Shown here: in pieces, positions 23,037 to 32,662 of the stretch
How positions within the stretch are numbered: the first letter of the stretch is position 1
Layout: the number at the start of each line of letters is the position of its first letter
Assembly: GCA_029204045.2 (NCBI GenBank)
Contig: JAQNDB010000480.1
Location: 17,889 to 81,888 of the forward strand
Direction: 5' to 3'
DNA: 64,000 nucleotides
Source: Tillandsia leiboldiana
Taxonomy: Eukaryota; Streptophyta; Magnoliopsida; Poales; Bromeliaceae
The notes under the pieces: generated by a model
Seen by the model: the letters and a program-made list of their open reading frames with translations, nothing else
Databases searched by the model: none
What the model was told of the DNA's origin: nothing
Position numbers and translations under genes: made by a program

Positions 23037-23334
23037 CATGTTGGGTTATATATAAAATAGATCTAAATAGGGGAAGAAACACCTAGAGGGGGGGTGAATA
23101 GGTGTAAACGTATAAACACTCAAAAATCGTTGCGATAAAAACCCAATGCGGAAATAAAAATAATACGCAACATTTTTACGTGGAAAAACTCCAAACCGGA
23201 GTAAAAAACCACGGGACCGATAACACGGCGAAATCCACTAGAATTAAAACACGTACAAGGTGATTTACCGTACACACTTACGACTCAACCTTTTCCATAC
23301 GCTCCTAGAGGATCTTCTCCGCTCGCTCCACGAC

Positions 23335-23519
23335 GCTTCTCGAATCCACGATCTGCGCCCAACGCCGAATCCACGGCGTCCAACGTCGAATCCACGACGT
23401 CTGACCGAATCCACGGTCTTCACCCAGTAGCACCCTTCGAATCCACGAACGTGCCTCGCTCCGAATCCACGAGAGCGGTTGAACCTTGAATCCACAAGGA
23501 CACGCGAATCCACGCGCCG
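23335..23519 (-). other. Eight-hairpin array with common hexaloop, Sirevirus A leader
   Basis: GAATCCAC occurs at 23342, 23367, 23388, 23407, 23439, 23463, 23488 and 23506. In element sense each is a TGGATT loop between arms that differ from unit to unit yet pair: CGCG/CGCG, CCTTG/CAAGG, TTCG/CGAA, GACCG/CGGTC, ACGTCG/CGACGT, ACGCCG/CGGCGT; two units pair only weakly. Lies downstream of the TATA box, hence in the RNA. Confidence 0.8.
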
Positions 23520-23561
23520 ATTTTGGGGTAAATCGTTATTTTTGGGTGGTGATGATCCGCC

Positions 23562-23659
23562 GAATACTTAGATCAAAGATAGATCGGAAATACCATCTAA
23601 GTATTCATTAGTTTGATTCAACTCAAGATGTGAGTATGAAAACCTAGAATCAAACTAAT
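23562..23659 (-). other. Two abutting long inverted repeats in the Sirevirus A LTR
   Basis: GAATACTTAGAT (23562-23573) pairs with ATCTAAGTATTC (23595-23606); ATTAGTTTGATTC (23607-23619) pairs with GAATCAAACTAAT (23647-23659). Both stems are perfect, 12 and 13 bp, with no gap between them. The same pair is in Sirevirus C. Confidence 0.85.
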
Positions 23660-23811
23660 CAATATAGATGAAGAAACATAGAGTATTATCTAATGATTTC
23701 CTTTCTTCTCTATATGTGGATCTTAGGCCGTATAAAAATGATATTGGAATATGACGGCTCTATCTGGATTATCGGCTTCTTTGCTTAACCCTAGAAAAAG
23801 AGTCATAGGGT

Positions 23812-23821
23812 CTATTTATAG
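23812..23821 (-). promoter_or_regulatory. TATA box of Sirevirus A LTR
   Basis: Minus-strand CTATAAATAG within the context CCTATAWATAGACCCTA, shared by all three Sirevirus LTRs here. Confidence 0.75.
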
Positions 23822-23886
23822 GTTAGAAACATTTGGAATGAGATAAGAATCAAAAACCTAACATTTCTGGAATTTTGACGGACGGC

Positions 23887-24108
23887 GATCCGGATCGGAT
23901 TTGGGCGATCCGGATTGCAGTAGCAATAAAGACGGTTTCCAGAAAACAAACGTTTGGGATCCAGATCGGAATGTCTGATCCGGATCGTTCATACATTTCA
24001 GAAAACTCAACGTTCGGGATCCGGATCGTGAGATGCTGCGATCCGGATTGAAGTAATGTATGAAACAACAACCTTCGGGATCCGGACTGTTGGCTCTGAT
24101 CCGGATCC
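23887..24108 (-). promoter_or_regulatory. Paired TCCGGA palindrome array in Sirevirus A U3
   Basis: Eight GATCCGGATC-type sites in four pairs, seven with intact TCCGGA and one decayed (GATCCAGATC at about 23959). They lie upstream of the TATA box in element sense. Maize Sirevirus LTRs are known to carry repeated short palindromes with a TCCGG core, which supports a cis-element role. Confidence 0.75.
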
Positions 24109-24550
24109 TGAACATGTCCGAACACCAGTTTTTGATTTTTATGCAATTAAAAATTCTTCCAGGTGTTTCTACACTACAAGAAGTATTCGGATCACCAATA
24201 AACTTTAGTTAAACATACCTGATGTAGTGTACTGGTTTTTCCCATGCAGCTTTCCGGTGAATCCACTATTTAGAACACCTAGTGTTGGTGTGTCTGGCCC
24301 ATGGTGCATCGAAGGGGTGCCACAGATGGGCCTTGTGAGACTTTGATAGCGGATTTGGCCTTCGGCTGCATTTGCTGAATTTTAGAAAAGGTTTTGGGCC
24401 AATCTGAGGTTGGATTTGGATTCAGCGCGGAAAAACGCTTGAAAACGGCTATTTGCTTGTTAAATTTGGAGTCCGGATGACCAAAAGCGGGCTTCCGGAA
24501 GTTTTCAGGGTTATTCGGTGCATGGGGGAGACTCGTGGACCGGCCGGAGC

Positions 24551-24943
24551 CACGTGGCGGCCTATTATTGGCCGGCTCACGCAGCTCGGTCCACGGGGTG
24601 GCGCGGCGGTGCATGGACCGCGGGCGGGTGACGCGTGGCGTGCCCTGATAGGCCGGCGCACGCGGCACGGCTCACCGGTCTTGCGGGGTTGCGGTGGACC
24701 GGGCACATGACACGTGGCGGTGTCGGATTCGTTGGCTCACGTGGGCGCGGTCCACGGTGTGCGCGGGGGGGGGCACCTCGGGACTGCGCGCGCACAGTGG
24801 CGCCAGACGGGCGGTCGGCCGCACTCGAGTGCGCCACGTGTCGCCTCGCGGTTGGGCGGCCGTACCTACCCCCGCTGACCGCGAGGGGACACGCGGCGCA
24901 TTGCGGGCCGCGGGGATTTGCTGTCTCCTGTTTGGGGTGACGT
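24551..24943 (+). promoter_or_regulatory. G-box/ABRE cluster in element D U3
   Basis: CACGTG at 24551-24556, 24711-24716, 24738-24743 and 24835-24840, plus TGACGTGG at about 24938. The second reads GACACGTGGC, the classic ABRE form. All lie within about 510 bp upstream of the TATA box. The 3' LTR has the same set. Confidence 0.7.
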
Positions 24944-25059
24944 GGCCGCTCCTGGGACTTTCGGGCGCGTCGGACGGGAGGTGTACAACCCGGTTTCCGG
25001 GCGCAGTGCGCCCGGAAACTGCGCCCGAAAACCCGGCCCAACAGCTAATGGGCTGGGCC

Positions 25060-25069
25060 TATAAATAGG
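25060..25069 (+). promoter_or_regulatory. TATA box of element D 5' LTR
   Basis: CTATAAATAG at the border between the GC-rich U3 and a pyrimidine-rich leader; repeated in the 3' LTR at 33501-33510 and in solo LTRs D2 and E. Confidence 0.8.
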
Positions 25070-27465
25070 AATTCCTGTTCTTCCCTTAGGCTTTTTGGAC
25101 CCCTTTTCGCAGAGCATCCTTCAGAGAAGTTTCCCCTCCCTCAGTGCACTACCCATTGGAAAACTTTGAGGATTTTTGGAGGCACTCTTCCCGAGGTTCA
25201 CCATTTTACGGCGCGGCGCGACGCTTGTTTCCCGGCGATCTTCTTCGCCCCTTCTCAGTGTTTGGACTCCCCCGACTCACCCTGACATCGGATTTCACCG
25301 ATTCTTGCGCCGTTGGACTCACGACAGGTAGGGCTTCAACTCCTATGTTTTGAGGTTCCTCGATTTCCGTGCTGAACTTGGAGTTTTCTGAGCACCCATT
25401 TGACCCATTTTTCTTTGCGGACTTTTGGACAGCACTGTGGTGTTCTTGCCGTATCTTTTCGCTCGGGCGTCGGATTGAGGCGATTCAAAAGGCAATCTTC
25501 ATCTACTCTTCGCAAGGAGTCTCCTGGATTTTTCTCAGATTTTTCTGGATTTTGCACGAGGGTGAGAATCTCCTTTCTCTGTGGTTCTTTGTTACAGAAA
25601 TTTGGTACAGTTTGGATTGGGGTGTACCCCTTGCCAGATTTTTATCTCAGTGTAGGAAACTCCGATTTGGGCGTGCAGGTACTCGTTCCGATGGGCTCGT
25701 CGCGAGGATCGCGATAGTATTTTTCTTGGATTTTTCTGAGCATTATTCGCAGGTAAAAATTGGAGAATTCTGGACTATGGATTTAGAGGACAGAATTTGG
25801 AAACTGTGAATGGATAGCTTATGTATTTTCCTTTGGGGTATTTTGTACAGATTGGTGGTGAGTGTTGGACTGATCTTGGACTTCGCTTTTCGGGAACTTG
25901 GATTAGCGCTCGAGGTGGGTGATGTTGTGAACCTCCTACTTGTGAATGTCACTAGGCCTATTAGAATGCCTTGATCATGTGCTATTAATTGTGAATGTAT
26001 CTAGCATGCGTGTATGAGATTAAGGTTCCCTTGTTAATACTTGCATTGTTAGCAGGCTACAAGTTAGTAAGTGGAGTTTCCATGTTTAGATATGCAATTT
26101 AATTAGTTGGAAAGAATATTAAAGCCATATCATGTTATATGTTAAGGGAAGGTTGGAGCATGTGGTTAGAATGAATGTTGTAAAAGGGGTACTTGCTAGT
26201 AGATTGTGCATCCAAATTGTATCATGTATCATATGTCCTGCCACATGTACATCGGGAGTTCCAAACATTTAATGTTGCATATGTTAGAATAATTAAAATG
26301 ATTTTATCAAACAAAGGACTTTGCATGCTTGAATGGTCATCTAGCTAGGCCACCTTTTTCTGCTACACAAACATATTGGAATTGACTTAGGAGAAACCAT
26401 GCTTTTATTCGTTCTCCTGTCGTCTAGTCTTAGGGGATTGTGTAGTCAGATGTTCAGAGTTGGGACAGTCGGGGATCGATGTTTGGGTGTTGCGGCGACC
26501 GCGGACTGTGGGCGGTTGACCGGATTATTATTATTATTATTACTTTTGCATCAGATTGGAGGTAGGGGATCGAGTTTCCCTTTAGTGGATGGGTTTTTCC
26601 ACTCGATCAGAGTCGTGACCCCGTCCTGCTATTTTATGATACGGATGATACTAGTGACAGTGATACTATGCTCGTGTGGGGTCGCTCCCCTCGAGTGCCA
26701 CTCCGGAGTAGGTTTCAGACCGTGTTGGGTGCCGGTCAGACCGTGTTGGGTTCCGGTCATTTGGACAGGGGAGATACTGAGTTGTGAGGTTGACAGCAGA
26801 GCAGGCAGTACCAGTGTTTTCTGGTGTTTCGATTGGGTTGGTCTGTCAGTCTTTGACGTTCTGGTGCATACTTTCAGCCATTCTTTTGTTAGGCATCGTA
26901 GAGGCATGTTAGTGGTAGCTCTTCATCAGTAGTGTACTTGTAGCTTACCACCTCTGTTTTCATTTTTCGCCTCTGATAGTCCTAGTGGGCATGTCTGAGT
27001 TTGAGGTCTACCCACTAGGGGAGGCTACTGTTTTTATAGTAGTTCTCACCCCCCCCCCCCCCACTGCTTTCTCTTTTCTTTTTCCCCTTTGTTTTGCAGA
27101 GTCCTCTGCGGGAGCTGCGGGACCCTCTTCCCTGGATCGAGGTAAGAGGATCGCGGATTAGATAGCCACTGCCCCGAGTTCGAGTTTTGTAGTTTTGATA
27201 TATCCCCGGTACACTCAGACGGTTGTATTTCCTTTTATTTTGGGTCTGGTTGCGGCCGGCTGGTTGTATTTTATTTCGTGAGCTGGGAGAGACATTTGTA
27301 TATTTGTGAGAGCTTATTGTACTTTTATTTCCTGCATTTGTCTGAGATGTATTAGTTTTAGTTTAGCTCTGTTTTATGCTCCTTTATTATATTTTATATC
27401 TGAGCAGGTTACCAGCTCTTCGTGTACACGGAAAATTCCGTATGCACGGCGGATCTGTGGACGGG

Positions 27466-27489
27466 CCCGGGTTCTGGTTTACACCCGGG
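27466..27489 (+). other. Terminal U5 hairpin of element D LTR
   Basis: CCCGGGT (27466-27472) pairs with ACCCGGG (27483-27489), 10-nt loop, 8 bases from the LTR end. Other gypsy LTRs in the window have a hairpin at the same place with different but complementary arms. Confidence 0.75.
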
Positions 27490-27504
27490 GCGTGACAGAT
27501 TAGT

Positions 27505-27516
27505 TGGTATCAGAGC
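27505..27516 (+). other. Primer binding site of element D (tRNA-iMet)
   Basis: TGGTATCAGAGC, 7 bases after the 5' LTR. Confidence 0.95.
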
Positions 27517-27657
27517 TTAGGGATAGGTCAGTTGGGACTTAGGAAACCCTAGGCTTTTGGCAGACCCTAGGAAGGCAGAGCGTGAGTGACGTGATATTGT
27601 GCGAAAGTCGGCAATTGGTTGTTAACTCTTCCTGTGAGTGGAGAGGGATTGGCATAG

Positions 27658-27714
27658 CCTATTTCTGGGGGACTATTATGTTGGCTGCAGACAACATAAG
27701 GTTACAGAAATAGG
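27658..27714 (+). other. DIS-like kissing-loop hairpin in element D leader
   Basis: Inner stem TTATGTTG (27676-27683) with CAACATAA (27692-27699); loop GCTGCAGA holds the palindrome CTGCAG. Outer stem CCTATTTCTG (27658-27667) with CAGAAATAGG (27705-27714), 10 bp perfect. It lies between the primer site and the gag start codon (27790), as the dimer-initiation hairpin does in retroviruses. Function is inferred. Confidence 0.8.
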
Positions 27715-27789
27715 GGAATGCCCATGACTTTCGCTGGATTGGGTTGAGAGTGGTTTGGTTTACTAACCCGTGGATTCTTGTGTGGCAGG

Positions 27790-28860
27790 ATGCCTCCTAG
27801 GCGGCAGATTCCTACTCGGGGTACTCCTACACCCCCGGAGGAGCCGGAGCAGTCCGGGCCTTCTGAGATCAGTGAGCTGAGGGCCATGGTGGCCCAGTTG
27901 GCGGAGAGCCACCGCCGACAGGAGCAGAGGTTCGAGCAGCTATTTGCCCAGGTTGCGGCACCTCCCCCTACTACTGCAGAGGCCCCAGTACCACCTGTTG
28001 TACCACCGACTATTCCACCTGCCCCTACAGCGCCGTCGTCGAGCAGTGGGGCCCAGGGGATGTTCAGGCCTTTGACCCCAGAGGAGGAGCGGGAGTTTTC
28101 TGACAAACTCACGCAGTTCTGTAAGCGAGGACCCCCTAAGTTCTCGGGGCGGAGCACTCACCCTTGGGAGATTGGATCGTGGCTTGCGTCAATGGAGAAG
28201 TTGTTTCGGGACTTCTTCATTGACCAGAGGTTCAGAGCACATTTGGCAGTACACTGTCTAGAGGGGGATGCAGATGCTTGGTGGCGTTGGGTCGAGCCCT
28301 TAGAATTTCAGGTCACCCGACAGCTACCCTGGTCGGAGTTCAGGAGGATGATCCTTGACACTTACTTCTCCACGAGCGTGAAGAAGAAGATAGAAGATGA
28401 CTTGAAGAACCTGCAGCAGGGTGATCGCCCAGTGTGGGATTATTTCCAGGAGTTTACGCAGTTGCTCAACTGCGTACCCTATGTTGCCAGGGATGGGCTG
28501 CACCAGGTGGAGCTGTTTGAGACAGGGTTGCGCCCCGAGATCTATACCTTGGTACACGCCCAGAGGCTTCAGACTTTATCAGAGGCAGTGGATCATGCAC
28601 AGTGGGTCGAGAGGGGAGATCATGTTGTTTCTAGACGCGGAGGTCTGGCCGCTCAGAGTTCTGAGAGGAAGCGACCAGCATCAGATGAGGGGGGACAGGC
28701 CAGTTCCTGGAGGCCGCCCCGACCGCCACCGCCTCAGTTTGCGGGCCGGGGGCGTTCGGAGCGGCGAGGGCCTGGGGGATCCCAGAGGCCCCCACAGCAT
28801 CAGCAGCCCCAGCGACAGCAGCAGCACTCGCAGCAGCAGATGTCGCAGTCGCGACAGTAG
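27790..28860 (+). pseudogene. gag: Element D gag, interrupted by a stop before the zinc knuckle
   Basis: ATG at 27790 (MPPRRQIPTRGTPTPPEE), proline-rich N-terminus, then the gypsy capsid region (WWRWVEPLEF-like, near 28280-28310, and the PVWDYFQEFTQL segment near 28430) and a Gln/Arg-rich tail from CAG repeats. It stops at TAG 28858-28860 inside the CAG-rich tract; the same frame continues without further stop to 29637, including the zinc knuckle and protease. The stop is most simply a CAG-to-TAG change. Gag would form the particle; lacking the knuckle, the truncated form should lose RNA binding. Confidence 0.88.
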
Positions 28861-29637
28861 GGATCCCAGCGGCAGTCGCACAGGCAGCAGCAGCAGCAGC
28901 AGTCACGGCAGTTTCGGGCCCCAGGCAGTTGTATCTTCTACGGGGGTCAGCATTTCCCCGGCACTTGTGATCAGAGGTGGGGGCGTTGTTATGGTTGTGG
29001 TCAGGCCAGGCACATACGATCTTCATGCCCTTTTTCGGCATCAGTGGCGCCTTCTTCGGCCTCAGTTTCTCTTCCACCTCAGCAGCGACCGCCAGCTCAG
29101 CGGCCCTATGCTCCTGCGAGCAGGGCTCCTTCCTCCCACCCTGCAGACTACCGACCACCAGCTCAGAGCAGGCGAGTCTACGCCGCTCAGGTAGGGGACT
29201 CCGCGGCAGCCGACCACGTGGTGGCAGGTATCACTTTACTTTTTGGTATTAGAGCTCGCACTTTATTTGATACCGGTGCATCACATTCTATTATCAGTAG
29301 AGCATTTGCATCATCTCATGGACTAGAGTTAGGTCGGTTGCCACATGCATTAGAGGTACAGATTCCCGGTCACATATTGCATGTAGAGGAGTGTTGTTGG
29401 TCTTGCCCGGTACAGCTTGAGTCTTGGATTTTGCCAGCGGACCTGATGGTCCTTAGTCAGCTGCGAGATTTTGACATTGTACTGGGGATGGATTGGCTGG
29501 CTCGTATTTCGCAACGATTGATTGCGCCGCAAGGACTGTTACTTTTAGCGAGCCAGGCCAGGAGGTGTTCGTTTTCGGGGGGTGCCAGAGTGCTTTCTTT
29601 TCCTCTATGGTTTCGACTTCTCGTGCGAGGCAGATGA
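28861..29637 (+). pseudogene. Element D gag zinc knuckle and protease, ended by a frameshift
   Basis: Same frame as gag. CYGCGQARHIRSSC (about 28988-29030) is a CCHC knuckle, and DTGASHSII (about 29269-29295) is the aspartic protease active site, followed by VLGMDWLA near 29480-29500. There the frame shifts: the continuing pol sequence runs in the third frame from about 29497, so this frame ends at 29637 in nonsense residues. Confidence 0.88.
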
Positions 29638-32615
29638 TGCGCAGTGGATGCGTAGCCTTTATGGCATCTGTGGTTAAGGAGCCTACGGCGGCTCCGGGAC
29701 TCGCGGATATCCCGATTGCCCGCGAGTTCCCGGATGTGTTTCCTCCAGAGCTGATTAGTATGCCGCCGGATAGGGAGGTCGAGTTTTTGATTGACGTGGT
29801 CCCAGGAACTGCGCCAATCTCTAAGGCTCCTTACCGAATGGCACCGGCTGAGCTGCGAGAATTAAAGGCGCAACTCCAGGATTTAATGGACAAGGGTTTT
29901 GTGAGACCGAGTGTATCGCCTTGGGGAGCGCCGGTGCTATTTGTGAAGAAGAAAGATGGTTCGCTTCGACTGTGCGTTGATTACCGGGAGCTGAATAAAG
30001 CGACCATCAAGAACAAGTACCCTTTGCCGCGCATTGATGACTTATTTGATCAGCTGCAAGGGTCTTGTGTCTTCTCCAAGATTGACTTACAGTCTCGTTA
30101 CCACCAATTGAAGGTGAAGGCCGAGGACATCCCAAAGACGGCATTCAGGTCGCGGTACGGGCATTATGAGTTCACCGTCATGCCTTTTGGATTGACAAAT
30201 GCCCCTGCTGCTTTTATGGATTTAATGAACAGGATTTTTCGACCATACCTGGATCGGTTCGTCGTTGTTTTTATTGATGACATCCTAGTTTATTCCCGAA
30301 GCGATGTGGAGCACGAGGAGCATCTGAGGATTGTGCTACAACTTCTGAGGGAGAGGAAGTTGTATGCCAAGTTATCTAAGTGTGATTTCTGGCTTCGGGA
30401 GGTTGTCTTTTTGGGCCACGTGATTTCAGCCGCTGGAGTGGCAGTAGACCCGGCGAAGATCGAGGCAGTCCGGGATTGGCCCCGACCGACGACGGTATCA
30501 GAGGTCCGCAGTTTCATGGGCTTAGCAGGATATTACCGTCGGTTTGTGGAAGGTTTTGCGAAACTTTCCACACCCCTCACTCGTTTGACGCGAAAAGGGA
30601 TTAAGTTTACTTGGAGTGAGGATTGCCAGAGGAGCTTTGAGGAATTAAAGAACAGATTGATGTCGGCTCCTGTCCTTTCCCTCCCCGTTATGGGGAAAGG
30701 ATACGTGATATACAGCGACGCATCGCACAGTGGACTTGGTTGCGTGCTGATGCAGGAGGGAAGGGTAATCGCTTATGCCTCTCGGCAACTGAAGGATTAT
30801 GAAAAGAATTACCCTACCCATGATTTGGAGCTAGCTGCAGTGATATTTGCACTCAAATTGTGGCGCCACTACCTGTATGGGGAGCACTGCGAGATCTACA
30901 CCGACCACAAGAGCTTGAAATACCTGTTCACACAGAAGGAGCTCAACCTGAGGCAGCGCAGATGGTTGGAATTGTTGAAAGATTATGATGTAGACATATT
31001 ATACCATCCTGGCAAGGCCAACGTGGTTGCTGATGCCCTGAGCAGGAGAGCAGTACAGAGTCTATCTTTGATGATCACCGATCGGGCGCCATTACTTGAG
31101 CAGATGAGGCGGTTAGAGCTCGAGGTTGTGTCCCCTGGGGTCTCTGCTAGACTTATGTCTCTAGTCGTGCAGCCCACTCTGTTGGACAGGATTCGGGAGA
31201 GACAGAGTGAGGACCCCCACCTGATGAGGATTCGAGAGCAGATGCAGACTGGTTTGATAGGGGACTTTTCAGTTGATGCTGCGGGAGTACTGCGGTACAG
31301 GGACCGCGCGTGTGTGCCTATGGATGCAGAGATCCGAGAGCAGATCTTGAGGGAGGCCCACTATACACCTTATACCATCCATCCTGGTGGGACTAAGATG
31401 TATAGGGATCTTAAGGCACAGTTTTGGTGGAATAGGATGAAAAGAGACATTGGGAGGTTTGTAGCACACTGTCTAACTTGCCAGCAAGTAAAGGCTGAGC
31501 ATCGTGTACCTGCTGGCAAGTTGCAGAGTCTCCCAATCCCTGAATGGAAATGGGAACATGTTACGATGGATTTTGTCACTAGTTTGCCGAGAGCACAGAC
31601 GGGAGCGGATGCTATCTGGGTAGTCGTGGACAGGCTTACCAAGTCCGCTCACTTTTTGCCGGTTCAGATGACTTGGCCGATGGAGCGACTCGCACAGGTG
31701 TACTTGGCTGAGGTGGTTAGATTGCACGGGGTGCCCGTTTCCATCGTATCAGATAGAGACCCAAGGTTTGTCTCGCATTTCTGGAGGAGTTTACAGACAG
31801 CCTGGGGGACGCAGCTCCGATTCAGTACAGCATTCCACCCACAGACCGATGGGCAGTCAGAGCGCACTATTCAGACCCTCGAGGATATGTTGAGAGCGTG
31901 CGTTCTGGACTTCGGAGGAGGATGGTACCGACACTTGGGATTAGTTGAGTTTGCGTACAACAACAGCTATCAAGCGAGCATTCAGATGGCTCCGTTTGAA
32001 GCGTTGTATGGACGCAAGTGTCGGTCACCCCTATATTGGAGTGACGTGGGTGAGAAGAAGACTTTGGGTCCTGACCTACTGTTAGAGGCTGAGGAAAAGG
32101 TCAGATTGATTCGACGACATCTCGAGACCGCCCAGAGTCGACAGAGGAGTTATGCTGATACTCGACGGCGAGACTTAGAGTTTCAGGTGGGTGACCATGT
32201 TTTTCTGAAAGTCTCGCCTTCGAAGGGGATTCGGAGATTTGGCATTCGTGGGAAACTGAGCCCTCGTTATATTGGACCTTTTGAGGTGTTGGAGCGCTTA
32301 GGGCCAGTTGCCTACAGGCTTGCGCTTCCTCCCAGGCTTTCAGGTGTTCACAATGTTTTTCATGTATCGACACTGAGGAGGTATGTTCATGACCCGTCCC
32401 ATATCATCTATTTCACCCCATTGGAGGTTGCTGAGGACCTGAGCTATGTTGAGCGGCCGTTGAGGATCTTGGACCGTGAGGTTAGGGAGTTGCGCAGTCG
32501 GGCCATCCCGTATGTGAAGGTCCTCTGGAGCAGTCATGATGAGCGCGAGGCTACCTGGGAGCAGGAGTCAGCGATGATGGATGCTCACCCCCACTTGTTT
32601 GAGGCCCCTACTTGA
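29493..32615 (+). CDS. pol: Element D pol: RT, RNase H, integrase, chromodomain-like tail
   Basis: 1040 codons open from the frameshift to TGA at 32613-32615. The first Met is not a real start, because the native protein is continuous with protease. RT catalytic FIDD (Asp 262, Asp 263); RNase H YSDAS (Asp 409); integrase zinc finger (HYTPYTIHPGG, CLTC); integrase core Asp 693 (VTMDF), Asp 754 (SDRD) and Glu 790 (DGQSER), spacing 35; tail with EREATWE. All three integrase acidic residues are present, unlike the element at 1-3249. RT residue 202 is Arg where the family has Gly (DLQSRYHQ instead of DLQSGYHQ), a change likely to harm RT. The hairpin and polypurine tract follow directly. Confidence 0.93.
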   Translation: MAGSYFATIDCAARTVTFSEPGQEVFVFGGCQSAFFSSMVSTSRARQMMRSGCVAFMASVVKEPTAAPGLADIPIAREFPDVFPPELISMPPDREVEFLIDVVPGTAPISKAPYRMAPAELRELKAQLQDLMDKGFVRPSVSPWGAPVLFVKKKDGSLRLCVDYRELNKATIKNKYPLPRIDDLFDQLQGSCVFSKIDLQSRYHQLKVKAEDIPKTAFRSRYGHYEFTVMPFGLTNAPAAFMDLMNRIFRPYLDRFVVVFIDDILVYSRSDVEHEEHLRIVLQLLRERKLYAKLSKCDFWLREVVFLGHVISAAGVAVDPAKIEAVRDWPRPTTVSEVRSFMGLAGYYRRFVEGFAKLSTPLTRLTRKGIKFTWSEDCQRSFEELKNRLMSAPVLSLPVMGKGYVIYSDASHSGLGCVLMQEGRVIAYASRQLKDYEKNYPTHDLELAAVIFALKLWRHYLYGEHCEIYTDHKSLKYLFTQKELNLRQRRWLELLKDYDVDILYHPGKANVVADALSRRAVQSLSLMITDRAPLLEQMRRLELEVVSPGVSARLMSLVVQPTLLDRIRERQSEDPHLMRIREQMQTGLIGDFSVDAAGVLRYRDRACVPMDAEIREQILREAHYTPYTIHPGGTKMYRDLKAQFWWNRMKRDIGRFVAHCLTCQQVKAEHRVPAGKLQSLPIPEWKWEHVTMDFVTSLPRAQTGADAIWVVVDRLTKSAHFLPVQMTWPMERLAQVYLAEVVRLHGVPVSIVSDRDPRFVSHFWRSLQTAWGTQLRFSTAFHPQTDGQSERTIQTLEDMLRACVLDFGGGWYRHLGLVEFAYNNSYQASIQMAPFEALYGRKCRSPLYWSDVGEKKTLGPDLLLEAEEKVRLIRRHLETAQSRQRSYADTRRRDLEFQVGDHVFLKVSPSKGIRRFGIRGKLSPRYIGPFEVLERLGPVAYRLALPPRLSGVHNVFHVSTLRRYVHDPSHIIYFTPLEVAEDLSYVERPLRILDREVRELRSRAIPYVKVLWSSHDEREATWEQESAMMDAHPHLFEAPT

Positions 32616-32627
32616 GGTATGACTGTT

Positions 32628-32643
32628 GTTTCGAGGACGAAAC
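32628..32643 (+). other. Conserved pre-PPT hairpin in element D
   Basis: GTTTCG (32628-32633), loop AGGA, CGAAAC (32638-32643), 13 bases after the pol stop. Confidence 0.75.
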
Positions 32644-32651
32644 TTTTTCTT

Positions 32652-32662
32652 GTGGGGGAGGA
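32652..32662 (+). other. Polypurine tract of element D
   Basis: GTGGGGGAGGA abutting the 3' LTR start TGTAGTG. Confidence 0.9.

Larger units (their letters stand above)
23039..24222 (-). repeat. Sirevirus A 5' LTR, part 1 (split by element D)
   Basis: Plus-strand start TGTTGGGTTATA next to the primer site; continues to the D insertion (TSD CCTGA 24218-24222) and resumes at 39309-39420, ending TTCCGTAACA. About 1.3 kb without the insert. Same family as the LTR of Sirevirus C (41572-42843). Contains the eight-hairpin array, two abutting long inverted repeats, a TATA box (CTATTTATAG 23812-23821) and the TCCGGA array. Confidence 0.9.
24223..27497 (+). repeat. Element D 5' LTR
   Basis: 3275 bp, TGTAGTGTACTGG to GGGGCGTGACA. 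GC-rich U3 24540-25040 with G-boxes, TATA box at 25060, a TTA microsatellite (about 26526-26544), a C-run (about 27050-27062) that is much shorter in the 3' LTR, and the terminal U5 hairpin (27466-27489). Frames on either strand are incidental. Confidence 0.95.

Noticed and set aside
23439..23450. TTCGAATCC resembling a tRNA T-arm or pol III B box
   Set aside because: It is one unit of the Sirevirus hairpin array; no A box, acceptor stem or cloverleaf can be drawn around it.
26399..26932. 177-codon frame in the D LTR, repeated at 38211-38744
   Set aside because: Present in both LTRs of one element, includes a TTA microsatellite, no domain; its twin is explained by LTR duplication.
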